Source of the DNA: Salipiger thiooxidans
GTDB taxonomy: Bacteria; Pseudomonadota; Alphaproteobacteria; Rhodobacterales; Rhodobacteraceae
Length of the DNA: 44,629 bases
Direction: 5' to 3'
NCBI RefSeq assembly: GCF_900102075.1
Contig: NZ_FNAV01000029.1
Location: 1 to 44,629, forward strand
Numbering within the stretch: position 1 is the first letter of the stretch; each line of letters starts with the position of its first letter. The position numbers and the translations under genes are program-made. Shown here one piece after another: positions 25,945 through 36,516 of this stretch. The notes under the pieces are model-generated. The model saw nothing but the letters and a program-made list of their open reading frames with translations, ran no database searches and had not been told where the DNA came from.

Positions 25945-26967
25945 TCAGGCCCAGAGCCCCCAGCACAGCCCGGCGATCACCGCGCCCAGCACCGCGTATC
26001 CGAGGTAGGCCGCGAAGACCCGCGGCTTCACCAGCGCCCAGACGGCGACGGCGGCGGGAATGCTGCTGACGCCGCCCGCGACGACGAAGCTCATCGCAGC
26101 CCCGGGCGCCATGCCCTGTGACAGGAGCGCGTCGACCAGCGGCACCGCGGCGTAGCCGTTGAGATAGGCCGGCGCGCCCACAAGCGCCCCGAGCAGCACC
26201 GGCCACGGCCCGCTGCCGCCCAGCAGCCCGGCGATGGCCTCGGCCGGGATATGGCGCAGCATCACCGCCTCGAGCAGATAGGCCAGCAGCAGCCATTTCA
26301 GCAGGAAGAGCGCGTTGCTCACGGCCTCGTCCCGGAAGGTCTCGCGCCGGGCGCTCTCCTGCCAGAAGCGCCAGACCGGCCGGCCCCGGAATGGCGCCTT
26401 CACGCCACAGCAGCCGCCCACCTTGGGCGCCACCCGCAGCGGATCGGCGAAGACCACGCTGCCTTTCAGCGCCATGGTCCCGAAGCCGCCCAGAAGCCCC
26501 ATGCCGACCGCGGCCAGCGCCTTGCCGATGGCGAAATCCCAGCCCAGCGTGCCCGAAGTGATCAGGAACATCGCCGGGTCCATCAGCGGCGAGGCCAGCC
26601 AGAACGCCATGACCGCGCTCAGAGGCGCCCCCACCGCCAACAGCGCCGCGATGAAGGGGATCACCTGGCACGAGCAGAAGGGCGACAGCCCGCCCAGCAG
26701 GGCCGCGAAGACGATCATCCGGATCTCGCGCCCCTCGAAGGCCTTCGCCAGCAGGGTCTCGGCGCCGCTTGCCTTGACGAAGGCCACCGCCAGCACCGCG
26801 AAGACGATGAAGGGCGCGGTGCCTCGCAGCGCTTCCAGCGCAAAGCCAAGCGTGGGCAGAAACTGCCCGCGCTCGCCGATCGCCACCAGCACCAGCAGCA
26901 CCGCGCTCGCCGCCCAGGCCCGGTCGATTCTCGGCAGCCGCCGGGTCGGTGTCGTCGTGTCAACCAT
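25945..26967 (-). CDS. ArsP-like (PF03773/DUF318) permease
   Basis: A 340-residue inner-membrane protein with eight or more hydrophobic segments. It has the family motif LSPFCSCQVIPF with paired Cys, a second Cys pair GGCCGVK in a cytoplasmic loop, and two related halves (MAFWLASPLMDPAMF and LVGAPAYLNGYAAVP). ArsP relatives export trivalent methylated arsenicals; this family also includes uncharacterised permeases. The adjacent arsR with a metal-binding Cys cluster supports a metalloid role. Its ATG overlaps the arsR stop by 8 bp, giving one transcript. Confidence 0.8.
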   Translation of the reverse strand: MVDTTTPTRRLPRIDRAWAASAVLLVLVAIGERGQFLPTLGFALEALRGTAPFIVFAVLAVAFVKASGAETLLAKAFEGREIRMIVFAALLGGLSPFCSCQVIPFIAALLAVGAPLSAVMAFWLASPLMDPAMFLITSGTLGWDFAIGKALAAVGMGLLGGFGTMALKGSVVFADPLRVAPKVGGCCGVKAPFRGRPVWRFWQESARRETFRDEAVSNALFLLKWLLLAYLLEAVMLRHIPAEAIAGLLGGSGPWPVLLGALVGAPAYLNGYAAVPLVDALLSQGMAPGAAMSFVVAGGVSSIPAAVAVWALVKPRVFAAYLGYAVLGAVIAGLCWGLWA

Positions 26968-27310
26968 GGTCGCTCTCCGTCCCGGCGCAATCGGCGCAGC
27001 AATGGGTCAGCAGGAATTCCGACAGTGCCCGCACCTCGTCATAGGCCGCGGCGGCGCAGATGATGCTGCGGCCGTCCCGCTCCTGCGTGACCAGCCCGGC
27101 GGCGGCGAGGATCCTGAGGTGGTGGGTCAGCGTGGACCCGGTCACCCCCGCGCGCTTGCCCAGCGCGCCGATGGGCAGCCCCCCGGGGCCGGAACGCACC
27201 AGCACCCGGAGCACGTTCAGGCGCTGCTCGGAGCCGAGTGCCGAGAACTTCGAGGCGGCAATTTCCAGCGCCATGTCGGGGCCGGATGGGATGGGCGAAT
27301 CCTGTTTCAT
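26960..27310 (-). CDS. ArsR-family metalloid-responsive repressor
   Basis: A 116-residue winged-helix protein: ASKFSALGSEQRLNVLRVLV, then the recognition helix GVTGSTLTHHLRILAAAGLV. The C-terminus has HCCADC, resembling the C-terminal Cys-Cys...Cys arsenite site of Acidithiobacillus-type ArsR rather than the CVC site of plasmid R773. It probably represses itself and arsP and is released by As(III) or methylarsenite. The start chosen is the ATG at 27310; it abuts an operator and has no ribosome-binding site, so the ATG at 27274 or leaderless translation are possible. Confidence 0.85.
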   Translation of the reverse strand: MKQDSPIPSGPDMALEIAASKFSALGSEQRLNVLRVLVRSGPGGLPIGALGKRAGVTGSTLTHHLRILAAAGLVTQERDGRSIICAAAAYDEVRALSEFLLTHCCADCAGTESDHG

Positions 27311-27330
27311 ATTTCTAGCATTATCGAAAT
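27311..27330. promoter_or_regulatory. ArsR operator 1
   Basis: ATTTCTAGCATTATCGAAAT carries inverted ATTTC...GAAAT ends. It directly touches the proposed arsR start codon and shares 16 of 20 bases with operator 2. Confidence 0.7.
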
Positions 27331-27350
27331 GATTGCATCCGGCAAGAAAC

Positions 27351-27370
27351 ATTTCGACGATTATCGAAAT
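27351..27370. promoter_or_regulatory. ArsR operator 2
   Basis: ATTTCGACGATTATCGAAAT is an inverted repeat (ATTTCG...CGAAAT) 40 bp from operator 1, an integral number of turns (about four) away. It lies between arsR and the divergent glycosylase gene, 46 bp before the latter's ATG, and may affect both. Confidence 0.7.
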
Positions 27371-27416
27371 AAACGCAGGACTGGCAGCGTGCCCCATCGC
27401 GCATTAGCTCCAGTCC

Positions 27417-28013
27417 ATGACCGACACGCTCGACGACCTGTCCACACGCCTCTCCGGCTGCCGCCTCTGCGCCGACCGCTTCGCCGCGACCGCGACGCGC
27501 CACGCCCCCCGGCCCGTGGTCTGGTTCGACCGCGGCGCCCGGCTGCTGATCGCGGGACAGGCGCCGGGGCTCAAGGTCCACGAACGCGGCCGCCCCTTCG
27601 ACGATCCCTCGGGCACCCGGCTGCGAGACTGGCTCGGCCTCTCCGAGGCGCAGTTCTGGGACCGCTCGCGCATCGCCATCGTGCCCATGGCCTTTTGCTT
27701 TCCTGGCTACGACGCCAACGGCGCCGACCTGCCGCCGCCACCGCTCTGCCGCGCCACCTGGCACGACGCGCTCTTCGAGGCGCTCGGCGAGATCCGCCTG
27801 CGGGTCTATGTCGGCGGCTATGCCCACCGCTACCACCTCGGTGCAAAGACCGGCGTCACCGAGACCGTCCGGGGCTGGCGCGACCACCTGCCCGACGCAA
27901 TTCCCTTGCCGCATCCGTCCTGGCGCAATACGGCATGGCTGAAACGCAACCCGTGGTTCGCGGACGAGCTGCTGCCCGTCCTGCGCGCCCGTGTCCGCGA
28001 GGCAATGGAATGA
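27417..28013 (+). CDS. Uracil-DNA glycosylase family protein (family 4-like, 4Fe-4S)
   Basis: The 198-residue protein resembles the uracil-DNA glycosylase superfamily: motif I is GQAPG (47-51) and the C-terminal motif is HPSWRN. Four cysteines, Cys15-x2-Cys18 and Cys94-x16-Cys111, match the spacing of the iron-sulfur cluster of family 4 enzymes. It is expected to remove uracil from DNA, although related proteins have other activities. The start at 27417 is the family-length start. Its last bases overlap the next start (ATGA). Confidence 0.8.
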   Translation: MTDTLDDLSTRLSGCRLCADRFAATATRHAPRPVVWFDRGARLLIAGQAPGLKVHERGRPFDDPSGTRLRDWLGLSEAQFWDRSRIAIVPMAFCFPGYDANGADLPPPPLCRATWHDALFEALGEIRLRVYVGGYAHRYHLGAKTGVTETVRGWRDHLPDAIPLPHPSWRNTAWLKRNPWFADELLPVLRARVREAME

Positions 28014-28801
28014 CCGAAATCACCCCGCTCGACGCCGCCCACGCAGCGATGGAGGCCGCACCGCAGGACGACGCGGCGCGCCTGCGCTTCTACGAACGGC
28101 TGGCCGATGGCGAGCTCTTCGTCCTGCTGGCGAAGGAGGCCGAGGGCGACAACATCGAGCCCGAGCTCTTCGAACTCGGCGACGCCAGCTTCGTGCTGGT
28201 CTTCGACCGCGAGGAGCGCCTGTCGCAATTCGTCGGCCGCGAGGCACCCTACGCCGCGCTCTCGGGCCGCATCGCCGCCAACATGCTGGCCGGTCAGGGC
28301 ATCGGGCTTGCCCTCAACCTCGAGGTCGCGCCCTCGCAGATGCTGCTGCCCCCCGAGGCGGTGGACTGGCTCTCCGAGACCCTCGGCCACGGCCCGCAGG
28401 AGACCGAGGCCCATATCGAAGAGGTAAGCCCCCCCGGCGGCCTGCCCGAGGTACTGGTGACGGCGCTCGACACCAAGCTCGCCACCGCGACCGGCCTCGC
28501 CCGCTGCGCCTGGCTCGCGGGCGTCGCCTATTCCGACGGCACCCGCAGCCACCTGCTGGCCTTCGCGGGCACCGTGCCCGGCGCCGAAGAGGCGCTGGCG
28601 CGCGCGGTGAACGAGGCGCTGGTGTTCTCGGGCATCGAGGCGGGCGCGCTCGACGTCGCCTTCGTGCGCGACAGCGACCCGCTCGCCGCCTCGCTGACCC
28701 GCGTCGGCCTGCGCTTCGACCTGCCCGAGCCCGAGGCCCCGGCCAAGGTCGAACGAATCGCCCCGGGCTCCGACCCGAAGAGCCCGCCGATCCTGCGCTG
28801 A
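28010..28801 (+). CDS. SseB-family protein
   Basis: A 263-residue protein with an SseB-type N-terminal domain (DGELFVLLAKEAEGDNIEPELFELGDASFVLVFDREERLSQF) and LPPEAVDWLSE. Role unknown; E. coli SseB is linked to enhanced serine sensitivity. It overlaps the glycosylase gene by 4 bp and is probably co-transcribed with it. It is followed after 16 bp by a convergent peptidase gene, without a visible terminator. Confidence 0.75.
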   Translation: MTEITPLDAAHAAMEAAPQDDAARLRFYERLADGELFVLLAKEAEGDNIEPELFELGDASFVLVFDREERLSQFVGREAPYAALSGRIAANMLAGQGIGLALNLEVAPSQMLLPPEAVDWLSETLGHGPQETEAHIEEVSPPGGLPEVLVTALDTKLATATGLARCAWLAGVAYSDGTRSHLLAFAGTVPGAEEALARAVNEALVFSGIEAGALDVAFVRDSDPLAASLTRVGLRFDLPEPEAPAKVERIAPGSDPKSPPILR

Positions 28802-28817
28802 TCCCCCGGCGCGCCCG

Positions 28818-29825
28818 CTAGAGCCCGAGATCCTGCCGCAGCGTCGGCAGGGTGTCCCCGGGCGCGGGCACGGCCTCCCACACCGCCCGCGCGATGGCCC
28901 GCGCAAGGCAGAGGCTCGCCGCGTGGCCGATCTCCGCCAGCTGCATGGGCGCCCCGTCGAGGGGCCTCGCCCCGGTCGCCGCGGCAAAGACGAGATCGCC
29001 GTCCATCGACGAATGCGCCGGTACGATGGCGCGACCAATGCCGTCATGCGCCGCCACTGCCATGCGATGACACTGCGCCTTGTCGAGCGCGGCATCGGTG
29101 GCGACCACGGCGATGGTGGTGTTGGCCTGCGCCATCTGCGCCATCGCCGCCATCCGCCTGCTCTCGGGCGGCGGCACGTAGCCTGAGGGATCGCCACCGA
29201 GCCCGCCGAACTCGGCGCCCATCTCGAAGGGCGCCGCCCAGAAATGCCGCCCCGAGGGCGTGGTGACGCTGCCGATGGGATTCGCCGCCACCAGCGCGCC
29301 CACGGTGATGCCGCTCTCGAGCACGAGGCTGGCCGAGCCCAGCCCGCCCTTGTGCATCGCGGTCAGCGCCCCGGTGCCGGCCCCGGCGCTGCCCAGTGCG
29401 AACCCCTCGCCCGCCGCCGCGAGCGCCGCCCGCCCCAGCGCCGGGTAGGGGTTCACCCCCCAGTCCTTGTCGCCGCCGTTCAACAGGTCGAAGAGGATCG
29501 CCGCCGGCACGATCGGCACCCGCGCCGGGCCGACCGCAAAGCCGCGCCCGGCCTCGTGCAGCGCGTCCATCACGCCCTGCGCCGCCGCCAGCCCGAAGGC
29601 GCTGCCCCCCGAGAGCACCAGCGCATCGACCCCGGGCGCGGACTTGTCGGGCGCCAGCAGGTCGGTCTCGCGGGTGCCCGGGGCCCCGCCCATCACGGCC
29701 ACCGAGGCCACCATCGGCGCTGGCGCCGTGATCACCGTCACCCCGGATTTCAGCGCCGCGTCCTGGGCATTGCCGACCGAAAGACCGGCCACGTCGGTGA
29801 TGAGATTTCGGGGTCCCGGGCGCAT
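28818..29825 (-). CDS. P1-family (S58) peptidase, NylC/DmpA-like
   Basis: A 335-residue N-terminal-nucleophile hydrolase. The self-cleavage and nucleophile region is QANTTIAVVATDAALDKAQ, with Asn235/Thr236 at the position where NylC cuts itself; GGSAFGLAAAQGV and NPIGSVTTPSGRHFW are other family blocks. Members include D-aminopeptidases, beta-aminopeptidases and nylon-oligomer hydrolases. The ATG at 29825 is supported by GGAGG 6 bp upstream. The substrate is not predictable. Confidence 0.85.
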   Translation of the reverse strand: MRPGPRNLITDVAGLSVGNAQDAALKSGVTVITAPAPMVASVAVMGGAPGTRETDLLAPDKSAPGVDALVLSGGSAFGLAAAQGVMDALHEAGRGFAVGPARVPIVPAAILFDLLNGGDKDWGVNPYPALGRAALAAAGEGFALGSAGAGTGALTAMHKGGLGSASLVLESGITVGALVAANPIGSVTTPSGRHFWAAPFEMGAEFGGLGGDPSGYVPPPESRRMAAMAQMAQANTTIAVVATDAALDKAQCHRMAVAAHDGIGRAIVPAHSSMDGDLVFAAATGARPLDGAPMQLAEIGHAASLCLARAIARAVWEAVPAPGDTLPTLRQDLGL

Positions 29826-29888
29826 GTCGATCCTCCAGACTGATCCTGCCGCAGTCTTGGCAGTCCCTCTCCCGGGCGCAACCCCGCC

Positions 29889-29949
29889 CCTCCATCTCGC
29901 CCGATAAACTCCGGGGGAGTCCGCGGCACGCGGACGGGGCAGAGCCCGC
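29889..29949 (-). repeat. Dispersed repeat, copy B
   Basis: On the minus strand it reads GGGCTCTGCCC, then the hairpin GTCCGCG-tgc-CGCGGAC, then CTCCCCCGGAGTTTATCGGG and CGAGATGGAGG. The hairpin differs in sequence from copy C but keeps pairing. Confidence 0.75.
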
Positions 29950-30059
29950 TGCTCATCCGTAGCTTGTACCTGCCAAACGTCGATGGGGTGTTCTCGCTCC
30001 ACCCGCCTCGCGAAGAACGTCTCTCCAGCGAAGACCGCCTCCCTCTGGCGCAACCCGGC

Positions 30060-30120
30060 CCCTTCATCTTGCCAGATAAACTCCGGGGGAGTCTCCGCAG
30101 GAGACGGGGGCAGAGCCCCC
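30060..30120 (-). repeat. Dispersed repeat, copy C
   Basis: On the minus strand it reads GGGGGCTCTGCCCCC (a hairpin), GTCTCC-tgc-GGAGAC (a second hairpin), then CTCCCCCGGAGTTTATCTGG and CAAGATGAAGG. This is the best-preserved copy. Confidence 0.75.
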
Positions 30121-30254
30121 TCTTTCCTCGCCTCAAGCCTCGAAACGCAGATGCATCAGAGCCCGCCACCTCCCGGCAACAGGACAAGTCCCACTCCCCG
30201 GACACGCCCGGACAACCGCCACCGCAGAACGACGGCAACCAACCGGACAGACCC

Positions 30255-30995
30255 TCAGATGCAGCGCCCGCCATCGACCTCCATGCAGACGCCGGTGACC
30301 ATCGACGCCTCGTCCGAGCAGAGGTAGAGCGCCGCGTTCGCCATGTCCTCGGGCGTCGAGAACCGGCCCAGCGGAATGGTCGAGAGGAACTTCGCCCGCA
30401 TCTCCGGGGTATCCTCGCCCATGAAGCTCGCCAGAAGCGGCGTGTCCCCCGCCACCGGGTTCAGCGCGTTGACCCGAACCCCGGCCGGCGCCAGCTCAAT
30501 GGCCATGGCGCGCGTCGCGGTGTTCATCCAGCCCTTCGAGGCGTTGTACCAGTTGAGCCGGGGCCGCGGCGACACCCCGGCTGTCGAGGCCACGTTCAGG
30601 ATCGCCCCCGAGCCGCGCTCCTTCATGTGACCGACCAGCGCCCGCGCCGTCAGGTAGACCGACTTGCAGTTCGCCGCGAAGACCCGGTCGAAATCCGCTT
30701 CCGAGACCTCCTCCATCGGCGCCGGCAGGTGGGTGATCCCGGCGTTGTTCACGAGAATGTCGACCTGCCCCATCTCCGCCATCGCGGCCGAGACCATCTC
30801 CTCCACGCTGGCACCGTCCGCGACGTCCACCCGGCAGGCGATGCCGCCGCAGGCCGAGGCCACGCGCTCGGCGCCGTCCATATTGATGTCCGCCACCATC
30901 ACGCGGGCGCCCTCGGCCGCGAAGCGCACGGCGATGCCCTCGCCAAAGCCCGATCCCGCGCCCGTCACGATGGCGCATTTCCCCTGCAATCTCAT
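30255..30995 (-). CDS. Classical SDR oxidoreductase
   Basis: A 246-residue classical short-chain dehydrogenase: cofactor loop TGAGSGFG (11-18), acidic ADIN (35-38) favouring NAD(H), NNAG (83-86), and catalytic Ser137, Tyr150, Lys154 (YNASK). The C-terminus MEVDGGRCI is typical of the FabG-like group. It follows the aldehyde dehydrogenase gene and probably acts in the same catabolic pathway, oxidising a hydroxyl that the dehydrogenase or importer supplies. The ATG at 30995 has a strong GGGAGGAG site, in contrast to the in-frame codon at 31022. Confidence 0.88.
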   Translation of the reverse strand: MRLQGKCAIVTGAGSGFGEGIAVRFAAEGARVMVADINMDGAERVASACGGIACRVDVADGASVEEMVSAAMAEMGQVDILVNNAGITHLPAPMEEVSEADFDRVFAANCKSVYLTARALVGHMKERGSGAILNVASTAGVSPRPRLNWYNASKGWMNTATRAMAIELAPAGVRVNALNPVAGDTPLLASFMGEDTPEMRAKFLSTIPLGRFSTPEDMANAALYLCSDEASMVTGVCMEVDGGRCI

Positions 30996-31027
30996 CGAAA
31001 TCTCCTCCCTCAGTCCTTCCAAGCGTC

Positions 31028-31074
31028 TCTCGGGGGGCCCGCACCCGACAGCACGCGCGCGACGGCCCCCGAGA
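31028..31074 (-). other. Intercistronic hairpin between aldehyde dehydrogenase and SDR genes
   Basis: Arms 31028-31039 and 31064-31074 (TCTCGGGGGGCC / GGCCCCCGAGA) pair over 11 positions with one bulge and a 24-base loop. It lies in the 87 bp gap and could stabilise or partly terminate the upstream mRNA. Confidence 0.45.
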
Positions 31075-31082
31075 AAACCACC

Positions 31083-32505
31083 TCACCCGTGCCGCGCCGC
31101 CACGGTCTTGAGCACAGAGAAGCCGTAGAGCGCCTCGAAGCCCTTCTCCCGCCCGTGCCCGGACTTGCCGACACCGCCGAAGGGCAGCTCCACCCCGCCC
31201 CCGGCGCCGTAATTGTTGAGAAACACCTGCCCCGCCCGCAGCTTCCGCGCGAGCCGCATCTGGCGCGCGCCGTCACGGGTCCAGACGCTGGCCACGAGCC
31301 CATAGTCGGTGCCGTTGGCGATCTGCACCGCCTCCTCCTCGGTGTCGAAGGGGATGATGACCTGCACCGGCCCGAAGACCTCGTCGCGGGCCAGCACGTG
31401 ATCCGGCGGCACCGGACCGAAGAGCGCCGGGTGCACGTAATTGCCGCCCTCGGGCAGCCCCTCGGCAAGCTGCGCCTGCGCCAGCAGCGGCAGGTCGGCC
31501 CCCTGCCCGAGGAAGCCCTCGACCCGCGCCTTCTGCCGTGCGTTGATCAGCGGGCCGATGTCGCGGTCGTCCATGGCCGGGCCCACCACCTTGGCGGCAT
31601 AGGCCTCCGCCATGCGGCGGCTGACCTCGTCCAGAACCTCGCGCTGCACGAGGATGCGCGACGAGGCCGAGCAGGTCTGCCCGGCGTTCTGCAGCCCCGC
31701 GTTCACGAGAAACGGCAGCGCCGCGTCGAGATCCGCGTCCGCGAACACCAGCTGCGGCGACTTGCCCCCGAGCTCCAGCGTTACCGGCACCACGTTGGCC
31801 CCCGCCGCCTGCTGCACGGCGACGCCCGCGCCGACCGAGCCGGTGAAGCTCAGGTGCTGGATGCCCGGGTGCCCGGCCAGCGCCGCCCCGGCCTCGGCCC
31901 CCAGCCCCGGCACCACGTTCAGCGCGCCCGCGGGCAACCCGGCCGCCTCGGCGATGCGGGCGAAGGCGAGCGCCGTGAGGCAGGCGTCCTCGGCGGGCTT
32001 CAGCACACAGGCATTGCCCATGGCAAGCGCCGCACCGACCGACCGGCCGATGATCTGCATCGGGTAGTTCCACGGCACGATGTGGCCGGTGACCCCGTGC
32101 GGCTCGCGCAGGGTGTAGACGGTGTAGCCGTCGAGATAGGGGATGGTCTCGCCGTGGATCTTGTCGGCGGCTCCGCCGTAGAACTCGCAGTAGCGCGCCA
32201 GCGCCACCGCGTCGGCCCGCGCCTGCGTCAGCGGCTTGCCGACGTCGCGGGCCTCCATCTCGGCAAGCTCGTCGACATGCTCGAGCACGCGCAGCCCGAT
32301 GCGGGTGAGGATGCGGCCGCGCTCGGTGGCAGTGAGGCGCCCCCATTCGCCCTCGAGCGCCGCCTGCGCGGCGGCCACGGCATCGTCGATGTCCGAGGCG
32401 GTGCCCCGGGCGATGCGGCCGATCTCTTCGCCGGTGGACGGGTCGTGCAAAGGCAGGGTGTCCGGCGTCGCACGCCAGCTGCCACCGATCAGGATGCGAT
32501 CGGTC

Positions 32506-32528
<23 letters not shown>
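31083..32528 (-). CDS. NAD(P)-dependent aldehyde dehydrogenase
   Basis: A 481-residue aldehyde dehydrogenase that oxidises an aldehyde to a carboxylate. Catalytic residues are visible: Asn154 (PWNYP), Glu252 (LELGGKSP), Cys286 (GQTCSASS), and the FTGS cofactor motif (228-231). It resembles betaine-aldehyde or similar class dehydrogenases; the true substrate is unknown. Its start overlaps the ABC ATPase gene by 23 bp, which places it in the transporter operon and suggests that the imported compound is metabolised through an aldehyde. Confidence 0.92.
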
Positions 32529-34172
<1,644 letters not shown>

Positions 34173-34176
<4 letters not shown>

Positions 34177-34984
34177 GCGCGCACCACCCGCAGGCGTGGG
34201 TCGAGCCGGTCGCGCAGCCCGTCACCGAGAAGGTTCAGGCCCAGCACCATCAGGACAATGGCGAGCCCCGGCATGATCGCCACGTGCGGCGCCAGCGCCA
34301 CCATGGTCTGCGCATCCGCGAGCATCCGGCCCCAGGACGGGATCGGGGGCTGCGCGCCGAGCCCCACGTAGGAGAGCCCCGCCTCGGCGAGAATGCCGAG
34401 CGAGAACTGGATGGTGCCCTGCACGATCAGCAGGTTGGCGATGTTGGGCAGGATGTGCTCGGCGCTGATGCGGGGGGCGGTCTTGCCGGCGACCCGGGCG
34501 GCCAGGATGAACTCCCGCTTCCAGAGGCTGAGCGCGGCGCCGCGGGAGAGGCGCGCGAAAACCGGGATGTTGAAGATGCCGATGGCGATGATGGCATTGG
34601 TGGCGCCGGGCCCGAGGATGGCGGTGATGAGGATGGCGATCACGAGGCTCGGGAACGCGAAGACGAGGTCGTTCATCCGCATGATGGCCTCGTCGAGCCA
34701 GCCGCCATGGCGGGCGGCGGCGGCAAGCCCCAGCGGCACGCCCGCGCCCATGCCGATGCCCACGGCGACCAGCGCAACCGCGATGGAAGTACGCGCGCCC
34801 ACCATGATCATGCTCAGGATGTCGCGGCCGAAATGGTCGGTGCCGAACCAGTGCGCCGCCGAGGGGGTCTGCAGCCGGTTGGCGATCTGCATCGCCTCGG
34901 TGTCGTAGGGCGTCCAGACATAGGACAGCAGCGCGGCGGCGAGGAAGAGCGCGGTGAGCGCACCGCCGAGCACAAGGTTGCGGG

Positions 34985-34988
<4 letters not shown>
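34173..34988 (-). CDS. Oligopeptide-type ABC permease (DppC-like)
   Basis: A 271-residue inner-membrane permease. It has the N-terminal DppC block HWFGTDHFGRDILSMIMVGART, about six hydrophobic segments, and the EAA loop EFILAARVAGKTAPRISAEHILPN that contacts the ATPase. The start at 34988 overlaps the dppB stop (ATGA). A longer in-frame reading extends upstream inside dppB but lacks homology. Confidence 0.92.
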
Positions 34989-35929
<941 letters not shown>

Positions 35930-35968
35930 CGTCCGCTCCCTAGGCGGCGCGGGCGGAGGATGTGCCGC

Positions 35969-36412
35969 TCATCGCGCCAGCAGCTCCAGCGGGTCGTAGC
36001 CCGGCCCCGTGCCCCACGCGACCTCGGGAAGGCTGTCGGGCTTGAAGCGCAGGCCCGCCATCTCGTCGCGGGTGACGAAGCGGCGGGTGTGGACCACGCC
36101 CTCGGGATCGCGCCAGGCGTCCGACAGGGTGCCGTCTTCGATGGTGCAGCGGAAGAAGATCTCGACCTGGTGAAAACCGCTGCGGGGCTCGTGGTATTCG
36201 TTCACGAGGCAGGGCGGACCGACGGCCACGGTGAGGCCGGTCTCCTCGTGCACCTCGCGGGCGAGGTTGTCGGGCAGCGAGGCGCCGGTCTCGGCGCCGC
36301 CGCCCGGGGCGCACCACAGGTCGCTGTGCCCGCCGGGCCAGGCATTGACCAGCAGCAGGCGGTTTTCGTGCAGGATGACGGCGCGACAGGCGAGGCGGTG
36401 AGGGCGTGACAT
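35969..36412 (-). CDS. NUDIX hydrolase
   Basis: A 147-residue NUDIX protein. The box is GGGAETGASLPDNLA plus REVHEETGL, intact except that Ala replaces the first Glu of the consensus. HRLACRAVILHENRLLLV starts the fold. Such enzymes clean up nucleoside diphosphate derivatives. The ATG at 36412 is the family-length start. It lies 39 bp before dppB in the same direction, so it may share its transcript, though a functional link is uncertain. Confidence 0.85.
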   Translation of the reverse strand: MSRPHRLACRAVILHENRLLLVNAWPGGHSDLWCAPGGGAETGASLPDNLAREVHEETGLTVAVGPPCLVNEYHEPRSGFHQVEIFFRCTIEDGTLSDAWRDPEGVVHTRRFVTRDEMAGLRFKPDSLPEVAWGTGPGYDPLELLAR

Positions 36413-36516
36413 GGCGCGGAGGTTTGCACCTTTCGCGGCGGGGCGGAAGGCCGTATTCCCCCCTCCATGACCGGTTTTTTCGCCTTTCTTCCGCCGACCT
36501 GCCACGAGGTGCCCCG

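Larger units (their letters stand above)
29826..30254. other. Non-coding region with two copies of the dispersed repeat
   Basis: No credible gene is seen in these 429 bp. The two minus-strand repeat copies (29889-29949 and 30060-30120), starting 171 bp apart, also share some flanking sequence (CGCAACCC-GCCCC before them), suggesting a local duplication that has since diverged. The segment to 30254 is C-rich without recognisable features. Confidence 0.6.

Noticed and set aside
26315..28801. 828-codon plus-strand frame that includes the SseB-like gene
   Set aside because: Only its last 263 codons show family similarity; the earlier part is antisense to arsP and arsR and out of frame with the glycosylase gene.
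29983..30327. 114-codon plus-strand frame between the P1 peptidase and SDR genes
   Set aside because: Composition is low-complexity Pro/Thr/Arg, it crosses a repeat copy and overlaps the SDR 3' end antisense.
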